A stretch of DNA of 64,000 nt from Pseudorhodoferax sp. Leaf265 (GCF_001422365.1 NZ_LMMT01000001.1:1193-65192); one strand, 5' to 3'; positions 1 to 11,595 are shown, counted from the first letter of the stretch. Program-made: numbers and translations. The notes: a model not told the origin generated them from the letters alone.

Positions 1-349
<349 letters not shown>

Positions 350-445
350 CTTGCGCCTGCCGCTACCCCAGAGGATTGCGACAAACACTGCGCTTTCGCA
401 CTACTCCAACTACCGATCGATCGCCAACCTGTCTTCAAAAATCAC

Positions 446-531
446 TGGTGGAGAGGGCTGGATTCGAACCAGCGTACTCGTAAGAGGGCAGATTTACAGT
501 CTGCTGCCATTAACCACTCGGCCACCTCTCC
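446..531 (-). tRNA. tRNA-Tyr (GTA)
   Basis: The 86-base reverse complement begins GGAGAGGTGGCCGAG and ends CCCTCTCCACCA. The anticodon stem-loop CAGACTGTAAATCTG gives anticodon GTA, and the long variable arm is that of a class II bacterial tRNA-Tyr. It is the first tRNA of the cluster, 13 bases beyond the ung stop codon, so readthrough from the trp operon is possible. Confidence 0.97.
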
Positions 532-544
532 AGCGAACTCAGGA

Positions 545-1279
545 CTATAGCAGAACTTTTTGACTCTGCACATCCGCCGTGGCGGACAAGCACCAATTTA
601 TTGTCTGGCCGCGTTCGGCGAGCCAGCGGCCGGCCTGGCCGAAGTGGCCGCAGCCGATGAAGGGCACGGGCGGGCGCAGTGCCGACAACGGCGAAGGATG
701 GTTGGCCATCAGCACCAGCGCCTCGCGGCCTGCGGCATGGGCCGTGCGCTCGATCAAGGGTGCCTTGGCCTGGGCGTGCGCCCCCCAGAGCAGGTAGACG
801 CAGGGCGAAGCGACCGCCGCCACCTGGGCAATCAGTGCGTCGGTCAGTGCCTCCCAGCCCTTCTTGGCATGGCTGGCGGCCTGGCCGTCTTCCACCGTGA
901 GGCTGGTGTTGAGCAGCAGCACGCCCTGTTCGGCCCATTCGGCCAGCGAGCCGCCGGTCGGCAGGGGGCAGCCCAGGTCGCGCTGCAGCTCCTTGAAAAT
1001 GTTGCGCAGCGAGGGCGGCAGCCGCACGCCCGGCGCGACCGAGAAGGCCAGGCCCTCGGCCTGGCCAGGGCCATGGTAGGGGTCTTGACCCAGGATCACG
1101 GCGTGCACGCGCTCGGGCGGCGTCAGCCGCAGCGCGCGCAGCGGCTCGGGCGGATAGACCACCGCGCCAGCGGCCTGGCGCGCAGCCAGGAACTCCTGCA
1201 GCCGCAGGCCCTCGGGGCTCGCGGCGAAGCCCTCGACCACCGGCTGCCAGCCGGCTGCGACCGGGCCGAAGGCCGTCAT
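545..1279 (-). CDS. ung: Uracil-DNA glycosylase (family 1)
   Basis: This 244-residue enzyme removes uracil from DNA and starts base excision repair. All family-1 signatures are present: the water-activating motif GQDPYHG (64-70, Asp66), [10 protein letters not shown] (121-130), and the leucine-loop motif HPSPLS (194-199, His194). A tail of about 15 residues follows the usual INW ending. The ATG overlaps the trpC stop codon in an ATGA junction, so translation is probably coupled to trpC. Ung is therefore the last gene of the trp-led run, just before tRNA-Tyr. There is no functional reason for DNA repair to sit with tryptophan synthesis. Confidence 0.96.
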   Translation of the reverse strand: MTAFGPVAAGWQPVVEGFAASPEGLRLQEFLAARQAAGAVVYPPEPLRALRLTPPERVHAVILGQDPYHGPGQAEGLAFSVAPGVRLPPSLRNIFKELQRDLGCPLPTGGSLAEWAEQGVLLLNTSLTVEDGQAASHAKKGWEALTDALIAQVAAVASPCVYLLWGAHAQAKAPLIERTAHAAGREALVLMANHPSPLSALRPPVPFIGCGHFGQAGRWLAERGQTINWCLSATADVQSQKVLL

Positions 1280-2070
1280 GCGCCGAACAGCTGGGCCAGC
1301 GCCTCGCCCGGCTCCGGCGCGCGCATGAAGGCTTCGCCGACCAGGAAGGCGTGCACGCCGGCCGTGCGCATGCGCTGCACATCGGCCGGTTGCAGGATGC
1401 CGCTCTCGGTCACGAGCAGGCGGTCGGCCGGCACGGCGGCCTGCAGGTCCAGCGTGGTCTGCAACGAGACCTCGAAGGTGCGCAGGTTGCGGTTGTTGAC
1501 GCCGATCAACGGCGTCTTGAGCTTGAGCGCCCGCGCCATCTCGGCCGCGTCGTGCACCTCGACCAGCACCGCCATGCCCAGGTGCCGGGCGATGGCCTCG
1601 AACTCGGCCATCTGCGCGTCGTCCAGGATCGCGGCGATCAGTAGCACGCAGTCTGCGCCCATGGCGCGCGACTCGTAGATCTGGTAGGCGTCGACCATGA
1701 AGTCCTTGCGCAGCACGGGCAGCTGGCAGGAGGCGCGCGCCTGCTTGAGGTAGTCCACGCTGCCCTGGAAGAACTGGCGGTCGGTCAGCACCGACAGGCA
1801 GGCCGCGCCGTATTCGGCATAGCTTTGCGCGATGTCGGCCGGGATGAAGTCCTCGCGCAGCACGCCCTTGGAAGGGCTGGCTTTCTTGACTTCGGCGATC
1901 ACGGCGGCCTTGCCGGCGGTGACCTTGGCGCGCAGCGCGCCGACGAAGTCGCGCGTGAGCACGCGCGACTCGGCGTCTTCGCGCACCTCTGCCAGCGGCT
2001 TGCGGCCCTTGGCGAGCAGCAGTTCCTCGTGCTTGACGGCAACGATCTTCTTCAGGATGTCTTCGGACAT
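1276..2070 (-). CDS. trpC: Indole-3-glycerol-phosphate synthase
   Basis: The enzyme converts CdRP to indole-3-glycerol phosphate, the step before tryptophan synthase. At 264 residues it has normal length for the stand-alone TIM barrel without a fused TrpF domain. Visible active-site segments are [12 protein letters not shown] (58-69), PVLRKDF (118-124), LVEVHD and GVNNRNL. The ATG is 8 bases after the trpD stop, and the stop overlaps the ung start. The order trpD-trpC matches other Burkholderiales, where trpF, trpB and trpA lie elsewhere; none of those is in this operon. Confidence 0.97.
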   Translation of the reverse strand: MSEDILKKIVAVKHEELLLAKGRKPLAEVREDAESRVLTRDFVGALRAKVTAGKAAVIAEVKKASPSKGVLREDFIPADIAQSYAEYGAACLSVLTDRQFFQGSVDYLKQARASCQLPVLRKDFMVDAYQIYESRAMGADCVLLIAAILDDAQMAEFEAIARHLGMAVLVEVHDAAEMARALKLKTPLIGVNNRNLRTFEVSLQTTLDLQAAVPADRLLVTESGILQPADVQRMRTAGVHAFLVGEAFMRAPEPGEALAQLFGA

Positions 2071-2078
2071 GGTGTTTC

Positions 2079-3110
2079 TCAGGCAGTGGCCAGCGTGCGC
2101 GTGAGCGCGGCGAACTGGTCCAGTTTGGATTTGGCGGCGCCCGAGGCGATGGCCTGGCGCGCAGCGGCCAGCCCTTCGGCGATGGAGCCGCAGACATTGG
2201 CCGCGTACAGCGCCGCGCCGGCATTCAGCACCACGATGTCGTAGGCGGGGCCGTGCTCGCCGTCGAGCACGCCGCGCAGCATGGCCTGCGACTGCTGCGG
2301 CGTTTCCACACGCAGCGCGCGGTTGCTGACCATGGCCATGCCGAAGTCCTCGGGATGGATCTCGTACTCGCGCACCTCGCCGTCCTTGAGCTCTCCGACC
2401 AGCGTGGACGCGCCCAGGCTGACCTCGTCCATGCCGTCCTTGCCGTAGACCACCAGCGCGTGCTCGGCGCCCAGGCGCTGCAGTGCGCGCACCTGGATGC
2501 CGACCAGGTCCGGATGGAACACGCCCATCAGGATGTTGGGCGCGGACGCCGGGTTGGTCAGCGGCCCCAGGATGTTGAAGATGGTGCGCACGCCGAGCTC
2601 CTTGCGCACGGGGCCCACGTTCTTCATGGCGGGGTGGTGGTTGGGCGCGAACATGAAGCCGATGCCGACCTCCGCGATGCACTGCGCGATCTGCTCGGGC
2701 GTGCGCATGATGTCCACGCCCAGCGCCTCCAGCACGTCGGCGCTGCCGGACTTGCTGGACACGCTGCGCCCGCCGTGCTTGCTGACCTTGGCGCCGGCCG
2801 CAGCCGCGACGAACATCGAGCAGGTCGAGATGTTGAAGGTGTGCGAGCCATCGCCGCCCGTGCCGACGATGTCGACCAGATGCCGCGTGTCGGCCACCTG
2901 CACCTTGGTCGCGAACTCGCGCATGACCTGGGCCGCGGCCGTGATCTCGCCGATGGTTTCCTTCTTGACGCGCAGGCCCGTGATCAGCGCGGCCATCATC
3001 ACGGGCGAGCATTCGCCGCGCATGATGAGCCGCATGATGTGCAGCATCTCGTCGTGGAAGATCTCGCGGTGCTCGATGGTGCGCTGCAGCGCTTCCTGGG
3101 GGGTGATCAT
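2079..3110 (-). CDS. trpD: Anthranilate phosphoribosyltransferase
   Basis: This enzyme transfers phosphoribose from PRPP to anthranilate. The 343-residue sequence carries the PRPP-binding GTGGDG loop (83-88), NIST (93-96) and the KHGGRSVSS segment (111-119) that typify TrpD. It is a separate protein, not fused to the TrpG amidotransferase as in enterobacteria. A lysE-family gene lies 24 bases upstream and trpC 8 bases downstream, so trpD is separated from trpG by two non-trp genes while staying in the same tight run. Confidence 0.97.
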   Translation of the reverse strand: MITPQEALQRTIEHREIFHDEMLHIMRLIMRGECSPVMMAALITGLRVKKETIGEITAAAQVMREFATKVQVADTRHLVDIVGTGGDGSHTFNISTCSMFVAAAAGAKVSKHGGRSVSSKSGSADVLEALGVDIMRTPEQIAQCIAEVGIGFMFAPNHHPAMKNVGPVRKELGVRTIFNILGPLTNPASAPNILMGVFHPDLVGIQVRALQRLGAEHALVVYGKDGMDEVSLGASTLVGELKDGEVREYEIHPEDFGMAMVSNRALRVETPQQSQAMLRGVLDGEHGPAYDIVVLNAGAALYAANVCGSIAEGLAAARQAIASGAAKSKLDQFAALTRTLATA

Positions 3111-3134
3111 GGGAAGGTCTTTCGAAAGAGGGGA

Positions 3135-3785
3135 TCAGCGCGCCGGGCTCTCGGCCCAAGCAAGGCGCAGGCCGAAACCGATGAACAGCACGCCGGCCAC
3201 ACGGTCCAGCCAGGCCAGGCCACGCTGCACGCTGGCACGCCGCGCCATCCAGGCCGCGGCCAGCGCCCAGGCGACATTGACCGGAACGGCGTTGAGGTTG
3301 AACAGCACGCCCAACCCCACGAACACCCAGGCGGCATCCATCGTGCCCGGCGCGATGAACTGGGGCACGAAGGCCAGGAAGAACAGGGCCACCTTGGGGT
3401 TCAGCAAATTGGTCCAGAAGCCGTCGAGGAAGACACGGCGCGACGCCACGGGCGCGCCCAGGGGAGCGGCCTGCGCCTGCGCGAGCGGGCTGGCGCCGGC
3501 ACGCGCGAACAGCAGGCGCAGACCGGTCCAGGCCAGGTAGGCCGCGCCCACCCACTTGAGCACATTGAAGGCCGTGGCCGACGCCGCCAGCAGCGCGCCC
3601 ACGCCGATGGCCGCGGCCGCCACATGCACGAAGCAGCCGGCCGTGATGCCCAACCCGGCGACGATGCCAGCGCGCACGCCGCCGCGCAGCGCATGGCGCA
3701 CGATGCACAGCACGTCGGGGCCCGGCGTCAGGTTCAGCAGCCAGCCGGCCGCGATGAACAGCAGCAGATGGTGGAAGTCGGGCAT
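3135..3785 (-). CDS. LysE/RhtB-family amino acid exporter
   Basis: This is a 216-residue inner-membrane protein with about six hydrophobic segments and the family motif TPGPDVL (20-26) at the end of the first helix. The LysE/RhtB family exports amino acids such as threonine, homoserine and lysine, driven by the proton gradient. The substrate cannot be read from sequence. Its position 10 bases after the threonine aldolase gene and inside the trp operon hints at threonine, serine or an aromatic compound, but this is inference. Length and topology are normal. Confidence 0.88.
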   Translation of the reverse strand: MPDFHHLLLFIAAGWLLNLTPGPDVLCIVRHALRGGVRAGIVAGLGITAGCFVHVAAAAIGVGALLAASATAFNVLKWVGAAYLAWTGLRLLFARAGASPLAQAQAAPLGAPVASRRVFLDGFWTNLLNPKVALFFLAFVPQFIAPGTMDAAWVFVGLGVLFNLNAVPVNVAWALAAAWMARRASVQRGLAWLDRVAGVLFIGFGLRLAWAESPAR

Positions 3786-3795
3786 GGGCTGCCCC

Positions 3796-4833
3796 TCATG
3801 CCTGCGCGAAGTAGCCGCGCACGGCCGCCACGGCCCGGTCCACGCCTGCGGCGTCCACGTCCAGGTGGGTCACAAAACGCAGCTGGTACAGGCCCGTGGC
3901 CAGGACGCCGCGCTCGGCCAGGTACGGCAGCAGCCCGGCGCCGCGTTCGCGCGCCGCGCCCGAGAGCGTGGCGAACACGATGTTGCTGTGCGGTGCCTGC
4001 GCCTGCACGCCGTCGATGCCGGACAGCCCTTCGGCCAGCCGGCGCGCCAGCGCATGGTCGTCGGCCAGGCGCGCGACATGGTGGTCCAGTGCATGCAGCG
4101 CCGCGGCCGCCAGCAAGCCGGCCTGGCGCATGCCGCCGCCGGCCATCTTGCGGATGCGGTGGGCGCGCGCGATGAAGTCGCGCGAGCCGCACAGGGCCGA
4201 GCCCACGGGCGCGCCCAGGCCCTTGCTGAAGCAGACCGAGACGCTGTCGAAGCACTGCGCGATGCGGCGGGCCTCAAGGTAGGGGTCCGAACCTTGTGCC
4301 GTGGCCGCATTGAACAGCCGCGCGCCGTCCAGGTGCCGCGCCAGGCCCTTGTCCGCCGCCAGCTGCGTTGCGGCCTGCACGTAGTCGAACGGCAGCAATT
4401 GCCCGCCCAGCGTGTTCTCGAGCGCGAGCAGCCGCGTGCGCGCGAAATGCGCGTCGTCGGGCTTGATCGCGGCCTCGATCTCCGCCAGCGGCAGCGTGCC
4501 GTCGGCCGCGTGCGCGATCGGCTGCGGCTGCACGCTGCCCAGCACGGCGGCGCCGCCGGCCTCCCAGCGGTAGCAGTGCTGCATCTGGCCCACGATGTAC
4601 TCGTCGCCGCGGCCGCAGTGCGCGAGGATCGCGCACAGGTTGCTCTGCGTGCCGCTGGGCACGAACAGCGCGGCCTCGAAGCCCAGCAGGCCGGCGATGC
4701 GCTCCTGCAGCGCCTGCACCGTCGGGTCGTCGCCGAACACGTCGTCGCCGAGCGGCGCGGCAAACATCGCCTCGCGCATTGCGGGCGTCGGCCGCGTGAC
4801 CGTGTCGCTGCGCAGGTCGACGACCGCGCTCAT
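3796..4833 (-). CDS. ltaE: Low-specificity L-threonine aldolase
   Basis: A PLP-dependent fold-type I enzyme of 345 residues that splits threonine or allo-threonine to glycine and acetaldehyde. The N-terminal [12 protein letters not shown] (6-17), the [10 protein letters not shown] segment (167-176) and the PLP lysine in CFSKGLGAP (Lys204) are diagnostic. Its ATG overlaps the trpG stop (ATGA), so it is translationally coupled to trpG. An aldolase and a LysE-type exporter between trpG and trpD is an unusual insertion. A link through serine and glycine metabolism is conceivable, since tryptophan synthase uses serine. Confidence 0.94.
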   Translation of the reverse strand: MSAVVDLRSDTVTRPTPAMREAMFAAPLGDDVFGDDPTVQALQERIAGLLGFEAALFVPSGTQSNLCAILAHCGRGDEYIVGQMQHCYRWEAGGAAVLGSVQPQPIAHAADGTLPLAEIEAAIKPDDAHFARTRLLALENTLGGQLLPFDYVQAATQLAADKGLARHLDGARLFNAATAQGSDPYLEARRIAQCFDSVSVCFSKGLGAPVGSALCGSRDFIARAHRIRKMAGGGMRQAGLLAAAALHALDHHVARLADDHALARRLAEGLSGIDGVQAQAPHSNIVFATLSGAARERGAGLLPYLAERGVLATGLYQLRFVTHLDVDAAGVDRAVAAVRGYFAQA

Positions 4834-5402
4834 CGTTGCTCCAGGAAGTTGCGCAGCATCGCGTGCCCGTGCTCGGTCAGGATGGACTCGGGATGGAACT
4901 GCACGCCCTGGATCGGCAACTCCCTGTGGCGCACGCCCATGATCTCGCCGTCCTCGGTGCGGGCCGTCACGGCCAGTGCGGCCGGACAGTTGTCGCGCGC
5001 GATGGCCAGCGAGTGGTAGCGGTTGACCGTGAAGCGCTCGGGCAGGTCGGCGAACACGCCTTCGCGCGTGGTCGTGATCTCGCTGGTCTTGCCGTGCATG
5101 AGCTGCTGGGCCCGCACGATCTGGCCACCAAAGGCCGCGCCGATGCTCTGGTGCCCCAGACACACGCCCAGGATGGGCAGCTTGCCCGCGAAGTGCCGGA
5201 TCGCCTCGACCGAGATGCCGGCCTCGGCCGGCGAGCAGGGGCCGGGCGAGATCACGAGCAGGTCGGGCGCGCGCGCCGCCACACCCGCGATGTCGATCTC
5301 GTCGTTGCGGAACACCTCCACCTCCGCCCCCAGTTCACCGAAGTACTGCACCAGGTTGAAGGTGAAGCTGTCGTAGTTGTCGACCATCAAAAGCTTGGGC
5401 AT
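4830..5402 (-). CDS. trpG: Anthranilate synthase glutaminase component
   Basis: The class I glutamine amidotransferase subunit supplies ammonia from glutamine to TrpE. It has 190 residues, the usual stand-alone length. The catalytic triad is visible: Cys81 in GVCLGHQ, and His170/Glu172 in HPESI. The N-terminal [11 protein letters not shown] is typical of TrpG/PabA. It begins 3 bases after the trpE stop and its own stop overlaps the ltaE start. It may also serve para-aminobenzoate synthesis, as amphibolic TrpG/PabA proteins do, which the sequence cannot settle. Confidence 0.96.
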   Translation of the reverse strand: MPKLLMVDNYDSFTFNLVQYFGELGAEVEVFRNDEIDIAGVAARAPDLLVISPGPCSPAEAGISVEAIRHFAGKLPILGVCLGHQSIGAAFGGQIVRAQQLMHGKTSEITTTREGVFADLPERFTVNRYHSLAIARDNCPAALAVTARTEDGEIMGVRHRELPIQGVQFHPESILTEHGHAMLRNFLEQR

Positions 5403-5405
5403 GGC

Positions 5406-6917
5406 TTACTCCAGACCTTCCTCGACGAGTTCACTCGCGCGCAGCAGCGCGCGTGCCTTGGCTTCGGTTTCCTTCCATTCCAGCTCGGGCACCGAGTCGG
5501 CCACCACGCCGGCCGCCGCCTGCACGTGCAGCGTCTGGTCCTTGATCACGCCGGTGCGGATGGCGATGGCCACATCCATGTCGCCCGCGTAGCTGATGTA
5601 GCCGCAGGCGCCGCCGTACAGGCCGCGCTTGGTCGGCTCCAGCTTGTCGATGAGCTCCATGGCGTGCACCTTGGGTGCGCCCGTCAGCGTGCCGGCCGGG
5701 AAGGTGGCGCGCAGCACGTCCATGTTGGTCATGCCGTCCTTCAGGATGCCTTCGACGTTGCTGACGATGTGCATCACGTGGCTGTAGCGCTCCACGGCGA
5801 AGGCCTCGGTCACCTTCACGCTGCCGATCTTGGCGATGCGGCCGATGTCGTTGCGCGCCAGGTCGATCAGCATCACGTGCTCGGCCCGTTCCTTGGGGTC
5901 GTTCACGAGCTCGACCTCGGCCGCCTTGTCCTGCTCCAGCGAAGCGCCGCGCGGTCGCGTGCCCGCCAGCGGACGGATCGTGACCTTCTGCTCGCCGGCC
6001 TCGGTGACCTCCTGGCGCACCAGGATCTCGGGCGAGGCGCCCACGACATGGTGGTCGCCCATGTCGTAGTAGTACATGTAGGGACTGGGGTTCAGCGAGC
6101 GCAGCGCGCGGTACAGCGACAGCGGCGACTCGGTGTAGCGCTTGCTGATGCGCTGGCCCACCTGCACCTGCATGAAGTCGCCGGCAGCGATCAGCTCCTT
6201 GGCCTCTTCGACGGCCTTCAGGTAGGCGGCCTTGGCGAACGGCCGCTCGGCGGGGTGCGCCTGCGTCGGCCTCACTTGCGGCGCGCTGACCGAGTAGCGC
6301 AGCTTGTCCTTGAGCTCGCGCAGCCGGCGCTTGGCGTTGGCATAGGCCTCGGGTTGCTTGGGGTCGGCATAGACGATCAGGTAGAGCTTGCCCGACAGGT
6401 TGTCGATGACGGCCAGTTCCTCGCACTGCAGCAGCAGGATGTCGGGGCAGCCCAGCAGGTCGGGCGGGCAGCTGTTCTCGAGCTTCTTCTCCATGTAGCG
6501 CACCGCGTCGTAGCCGAAGTAGCCGGCCAGACCGCCACAGAAGCGCGGCAGACCGGGGCGCAGCGCGACCTTGAAGCGCTTTTGGTAGGCCTCGATGAAG
6601 TCCAGCGGGTTGCCGCCCGCCGTCTCGACCACCTGGCCGTCGGTCACCACCTCGGTGCGCGCGGCGGCGCCGAAGCCGCTGGCGCGCAGCAGCGTGCGCG
6701 CCGGCAGGCCGATGAAGCTGTAGCGGCCGAAGCGCTCGCCGCCGACGACGGATTCGAGCAGGAAGCTGAACTTCCCGCCGCCCTGGGGTCCATTGGAGTA
6801 GGCGAGCTTCAGGTACAGCGAGAGCGGGGTTTCGAGGTCCGCGAAGGCCTCGACGATCAAAGGGATGCGGTTGTAGCCGTCCTTGGACAGGCTCTTGAAT
6901 TCGAGTTCAGTGATCAC
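5406..6917 (-). CDS. trpE: Anthranilate synthase component I
   Basis: TrpE forms anthranilate from chorismate with ammonia from TrpG. I chose the GTG at 6917 (protein MITELEFKSL), giving 503 residues. Upstream in-frame codons encode low-complexity sequence unlike TrpE. The tryptophan feedback motif LLES is at 53-56, and the chorismate-binding C-terminal half has IRPLAGTRPRG, DLARNDIGR and TFPAGTLTGAPK. It is the first structural gene of the run. The 120 bases before it hold a hairpin and a candidate Trp-rich leader peptide. A 25-codon frame from an ATG near 6991 ends in a TGA that overlaps the GTG start (GTGA), which might also assist initiation. Confidence 0.95.
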   Translation of the reverse strand: MITELEFKSLSKDGYNRIPLIVEAFADLETPLSLYLKLAYSNGPQGGGKFSFLLESVVGGERFGRYSFIGLPARTLLRASGFGAAARTEVVTDGQVVETAGGNPLDFIEAYQKRFKVALRPGLPRFCGGLAGYFGYDAVRYMEKKLENSCPPDLLGCPDILLLQCEELAVIDNLSGKLYLIVYADPKQPEAYANAKRRLRELKDKLRYSVSAPQVRPTQAHPAERPFAKAAYLKAVEEAKELIAAGDFMQVQVGQRISKRYTESPLSLYRALRSLNPSPYMYYYDMGDHHVVGASPEILVRQEVTEAGEQKVTIRPLAGTRPRGASLEQDKAAEVELVNDPKERAEHVMLIDLARNDIGRIAKIGSVKVTEAFAVERYSHVMHIVSNVEGILKDGMTNMDVLRATFPAGTLTGAPKVHAMELIDKLEPTKRGLYGGACGYISYAGDMDVAIAIRTGVIKDQTLHVQAAAGVVADSVPELEWKETEAKARALLRASELVEEGLE

Positions 6918-7039
6918 AGCGTGCTTTCGAAGTTCACGCCGGGCGCTTGGGGGATGGTGCGTCCCGGCGGCAGCGGGGTGCTGCCTTCGTTCATTCAAGC
7001 CCTTGCGCGGGTGCGGCTGCACTGGCGAAGAGCACGGGC

Positions 7040-7058
7040 GCACGGCGATGCGCCGTGC
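7040..7058 (-). promoter_or_regulatory. Hairpin in the trpE leader
   Basis: A perfect 8-bp inverted repeat (7040-7047 and 7051-7058) with a 3-base loop begins three bases after the stop codon of the candidate leader peptide. The following bases repeat part of one arm (CCCGTGC), so an alternative pairing is possible. No run of T follows, so termination would not be classically intrinsic. It is a candidate attenuator or ribosome-stalling element, seen only as sequence symmetry. Confidence 0.4.
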
Positions 7059-7060
7059 AA

Positions 7061-7141
7061 TCAGGTGCGGCTTGTCGTTGGCTTACGCCAGGGCCAGGCT
7101 CCCCGGCCTGCGCCTGATGTCTTGGTGCTGTGAGCGGACAT
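7061..7141 (-). CDS. trpL: Candidate trp leader peptide (26 aa)
   Basis: A 27-codon frame upstream of trpE encodes 26 residues with two near-adjacent Trp codons (Trp16 and Trp18, in AWPWRK), a strong hairpin immediately after the stop. The ATG has no Shine-Dalgarno sequence but lies 8 bases after an extended -10 box, so the transcript could start at or next to the A of the ATG. Leaderless trpL messages are known in rhizobia. The frame is also part of a longer open frame, and Trp codons can occur by chance, so this is a suggestion that needs comparison with relatives. Confidence 0.4.
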   Translation of the reverse strand: MSAHSTKTSGAGRGAWPWRKPTTSRT

Positions 7142-7149
7142 GGGCGGCG

Positions 7150-7158
7150 AGTGTAGCA
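7150..7158 (-). promoter_or_regulatory. Candidate extended -10 promoter of the trp operon
   Basis: Read on the minus strand the site is TGCTACACT, which matches the extended -10 form TGnTAnnnT of housekeeping promoters. No good -35 box lies 17-18 bases upstream, as is common for extended -10 promoters. The predicted start point falls at about 7141-7143, at the start codon of the candidate leader peptide. A promoter is expected in this gap, since cheV is divergent and starts at 7283. Confidence 0.45.
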
Positions 7159-7282
7159 AAGAGGAACGAAGCCGCTGCCGCTTGGCGGCGGATCGCGACC
7201 AGTTGGCGGCTGATGTTGACCCGCCCTCCCCCTGCACCCACAATTGTTTCGCCCAAGTAACGGGTTACGAGGAACATCTGTC

Positions 7283-8260
7283 ATGAGTACGGTACAAAAA
7301 GAGGTCGACGAGCGCACCAATCTCACGACGAGCAACAAGTTCGAACTGCTGCTGTTCCGCCTGGGCACGACCCCCAATTCCGAGCACCGCGAGCTGTTCG
7401 GCATCAACGTGTTCAAGGTGCGCGAGATCATGGTCATGCCGACCGTGACGGCCGTCGCCAACTCCACCGCCCACATGATGGGTGTGACCAACATCCGCGG
7501 CCAGGTGATCCCCGTCATCAACCTGCCCGCCGCCGTGGGCTGCGTGCCGCAGACCGGGCTGAACATCTTGCTGGTGACTGAGTACGCGCGCACCACCCAG
7601 GCCTTTGCCGTGGAGGAGGTGGACGAGATCGTGCGCCTGGACTGGAACCAGGTGCTGTCCGCCGAGGCCAGCACCTCGGCCGGCGGCCTGATCACCAGCA
7701 TCGCCCGGCTCGACGGCGACGTGCACAACACACGCCTGGCCCAGGTGCTGGACGTGGAGCAGATTCTGCGCACCGTGATGCCGCCGCCGGGCCCGGAGAT
7801 CACCGACGAATCCGTCGGCCCGCGCGTGAGCCTGCCGCAGGGCAGCGTGATCCTCGCGGCCGACGACTCGCTGATTGCGCGCTCGCTGATCGAGAAGGGC
7901 CTGTCCACGCTGGGCACGCCCTTCATCATGACCAAGTCGGGCCGCGAAGCCTGGGACAAGCTGCAGGACCTGGCGGCCAAGGCCGAGGCCGAGGGCAAGC
8001 CGGTCTCCTCCAAGGTGGCGCTGGTGCTGACCGACCTGGAGATGCCCGAGATGGACGGCTTCACGCTCACGCGCAAGATCAAGCAGGACGCGCGCTTCCG
8101 CTCGATCCCGGTGGTGATCCACTCCTCGCTGTCCGGCACCACCAACGAGAGCCATGTGAAGACGGTGGGCGCCGATGCCTATGTGGGCAAGTTCGTCATC
8201 GAGGAACTGGCGGACACCATCCGCAAGATGCTGCGGCTCGCCAAGCCGACGGCGCAATAA
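7283..8260 (+). CDS. cheV: Chemotaxis protein CheV (CheW-receiver fusion)
   Basis: A 325-residue cytoplasmic adaptor that couples chemoreceptors to CheA. Residues about 20-170 form a CheW-like domain (GINVFKVREIM, GVTNIRGQVIPVI). Residues about 190-320 form a response-regulator receiver with the phospho-acceptor Asp251 in LTDLEMPEMDG and the conserved Lys in VGKFV. A GAGGA ribosome-binding site 8 bases upstream supports this ATG over the upstream frame start. It stands alone, away from any che or flagellar cluster in the window, as is often the case for CheV. Confidence 0.95.
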   Translation: MSTVQKEVDERTNLTTSNKFELLLFRLGTTPNSEHRELFGINVFKVREIMVMPTVTAVANSTAHMMGVTNIRGQVIPVINLPAAVGCVPQTGLNILLVTEYARTTQAFAVEEVDEIVRLDWNQVLSAEASTSAGGLITSIARLDGDVHNTRLAQVLDVEQILRTVMPPPGPEITDESVGPRVSLPQGSVILAADDSLIARSLIEKGLSTLGTPFIMTKSGREAWDKLQDLAAKAEAEGKPVSSKVALVLTDLEMPEMDGFTLTRKIKQDARFRSIPVVIHSSLSGTTNESHVKTVGADAYVGKFVIEELADTIRKMLRLAKPTAQ

Positions 8261-8310
8261 CACCGTCGCCACGGCGTCATAGAGGCGCCTCGGGGCGTTC
8301 CAAGAATCCG

Positions 8311-8329
8311 CTGCTTCACGTTGAAGCAG
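8311..8329 (+). terminator. Possible terminator hairpin after cheV
   Basis: A perfect 8-bp inverted repeat, CTGCTTCA/TGAAGCAG, with a 3-base loop lies 50 bases beyond the cheV stop. No T-tract follows, so it may be a weak or Rho-assisted terminator. The rest of 8261-8480 holds a short tandem repeat of a TGGTCGG unit near 8378 and no gene. Confidence 0.35.
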
Positions 8330-8480
8330 AGGGATGGACATGGGACGCAGAGAGCTCCGCAAGCGCGCTGGCCCGTGGTCGGTGGTCGGTGGTCCTGTCA
8401 GGGTCCTCTGCGCTGGCCCAGCGAGACCTCCAACGCCAGCCCGTGCGCCCGTCAAGTTCGGCGCGTTCCGCCCGGCCTGA

Positions 8481-10664
<2,184 letters not shown>

Positions 10665-10668
10665 CGTT

Positions 10669-10761
10669 TCAGGCGTCCATGCAGCAGGCGATGGCACGGC
10701 CCACGGCCAACAATGCCAGCAGGCCCACGATGCCCGCGACGGCCCAAACGACGATGTCCAT
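10669..10761 (-). CDS. Small single-span membrane peptide upstream of katE
   Basis: A 30-codon frame with start ATG at 10761 and a good AGAGGGA ribosome-binding site 7-8 bases before it. The peptide begins MDIVVWAVAGIVGLLALL and ends in AIACCMDA: one transmembrane segment from residue 3 to about 22, followed by a short tail with two cysteines. It ends 4 bases before the katE start, so katE translation may depend on it. I know no family for it. The strong ribosome-binding site and the coupling to katE argue that it is expressed. Confidence 0.6.
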   Translation of the reverse strand: MDIVVWAVAGIVGLLALLAVGRAIACCMDA

Positions 10762-10884
10762 GACCTGATCCCTCTTGTACGCAATGAAGATGTGCACAAG
10801 ACTAAGCGTGCGCCCCGGCCCGCCCGGTAGTTGCCCGCTTCAGCGCGCTGTGGGACCAGCCTGCGAGTGCCGGTAGGAGGCCAA

Positions 10885-11595
10885 CTACAGCAGCGCAGCA
10901 GCCTCGGCCAGCGAATCGACCCAGCCGTCGGCGTCCACCGCGCGCACGGGCTGGCCGTGGTTGTAGCCGTAACTCACCAGCACCACCGGGCAGCCGGCCG
11001 CGCGCGCGGCCTGGGCGTCGTTGCTGGAGTCGCCCAGCATCAGTGTGCGCGAAGGCACGCTGCCCAGCACCTCGCAGGTGCGCAGCAGCGGCAGCGGGTC
11101 GGGTTTCTTGCGCGCGAAGGCGTCGCCGCCGAAGACCTGCACGAAGAAGCCATCCAGCCCCTTGTCGCGCAACAGCGCGCGGGCGAAATCGGTGGGCTTG
11201 TTGGTCAGACAGGCCAGCGCCAGGCCCCGCGCCTGCAACGCGCGCAGGCCCTCGACCACGCCGGGGTAAACCTGCGAATGGCGGCCGTTCACGTCCGGAT
11301 AGTGGCGCTGGTAGCTGGCCCAGGCCGCGTCGTACAGGCCGGGGGCGGCCTGTACTCGGGCCAGCACGCTGCGGATCAGGTGCTCCGAGCCCTTGCCCAC
11401 CATGTCGACCACGGCGGCGGCCGGCACGGCGGGCAGCGCCAGGTCCGCCAGCATGCGGTCCAGCGCCGCACTGAAGTCGCCGAGCGTGTCGACCATGGTG
11501 CCGTCGAGGTCGACGATCGCGGCCTGCAACGGCAGCGACAGGGCCAGGGACGGGTTCTTACCGGCGGAACCTCGTTCCGCGTTCTTCGAGGGCAT
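10885..11595 (-). CDS. gph: Phosphoglycolate phosphatase (HAD family)
   Basis: A 236-residue HAD-like hydrolase. The nucleophile motif is DLDGTMVDT (Asp29), motif II/III is LTNKPTDFA with the later KKPDP, and motif IV is GDSSNDAQAA. The cap domain after the first motif fits phosphoglycolate phosphatase, which recycles 2-phosphoglycolate. I chose the ATG at 11595 because TGGAG lies 8 bases upstream; an in-frame TTG at 11613 is the alternative. In many Burkholderiales gph lies directly before trpE and next to rpe. Here cheV, katE and others separate them. Confidence 0.93.
   Translation of the reverse strand: MPSKNAERGSAGKNPSLALSLPLQAAIVDLDGTMVDTLGDFSAALDRMLADLALPAVPAAAVVDMVGKGSEHLIRSVLARVQAAPGLYDAAWASYQRHYPDVNGRHSQVYPGVVEGLRALQARGLALACLTNKPTDFARALLRDKGLDGFFVQVFGGDAFARKKPDPLPLLRTCEVLGSVPSRTLMLGDSSNDAQAARAAGCPVVLVSYGYNHGQPVRAVDADGWVDSLAEAAALL

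Noticed and set aside
2253-4175. Long plus-strand frame opposite trpD, lysE and ltaE
   Set aside because: Histidine- and glycine-rich antisense shadow of the real minus-strand genes; no motif, no ribosome-binding site.
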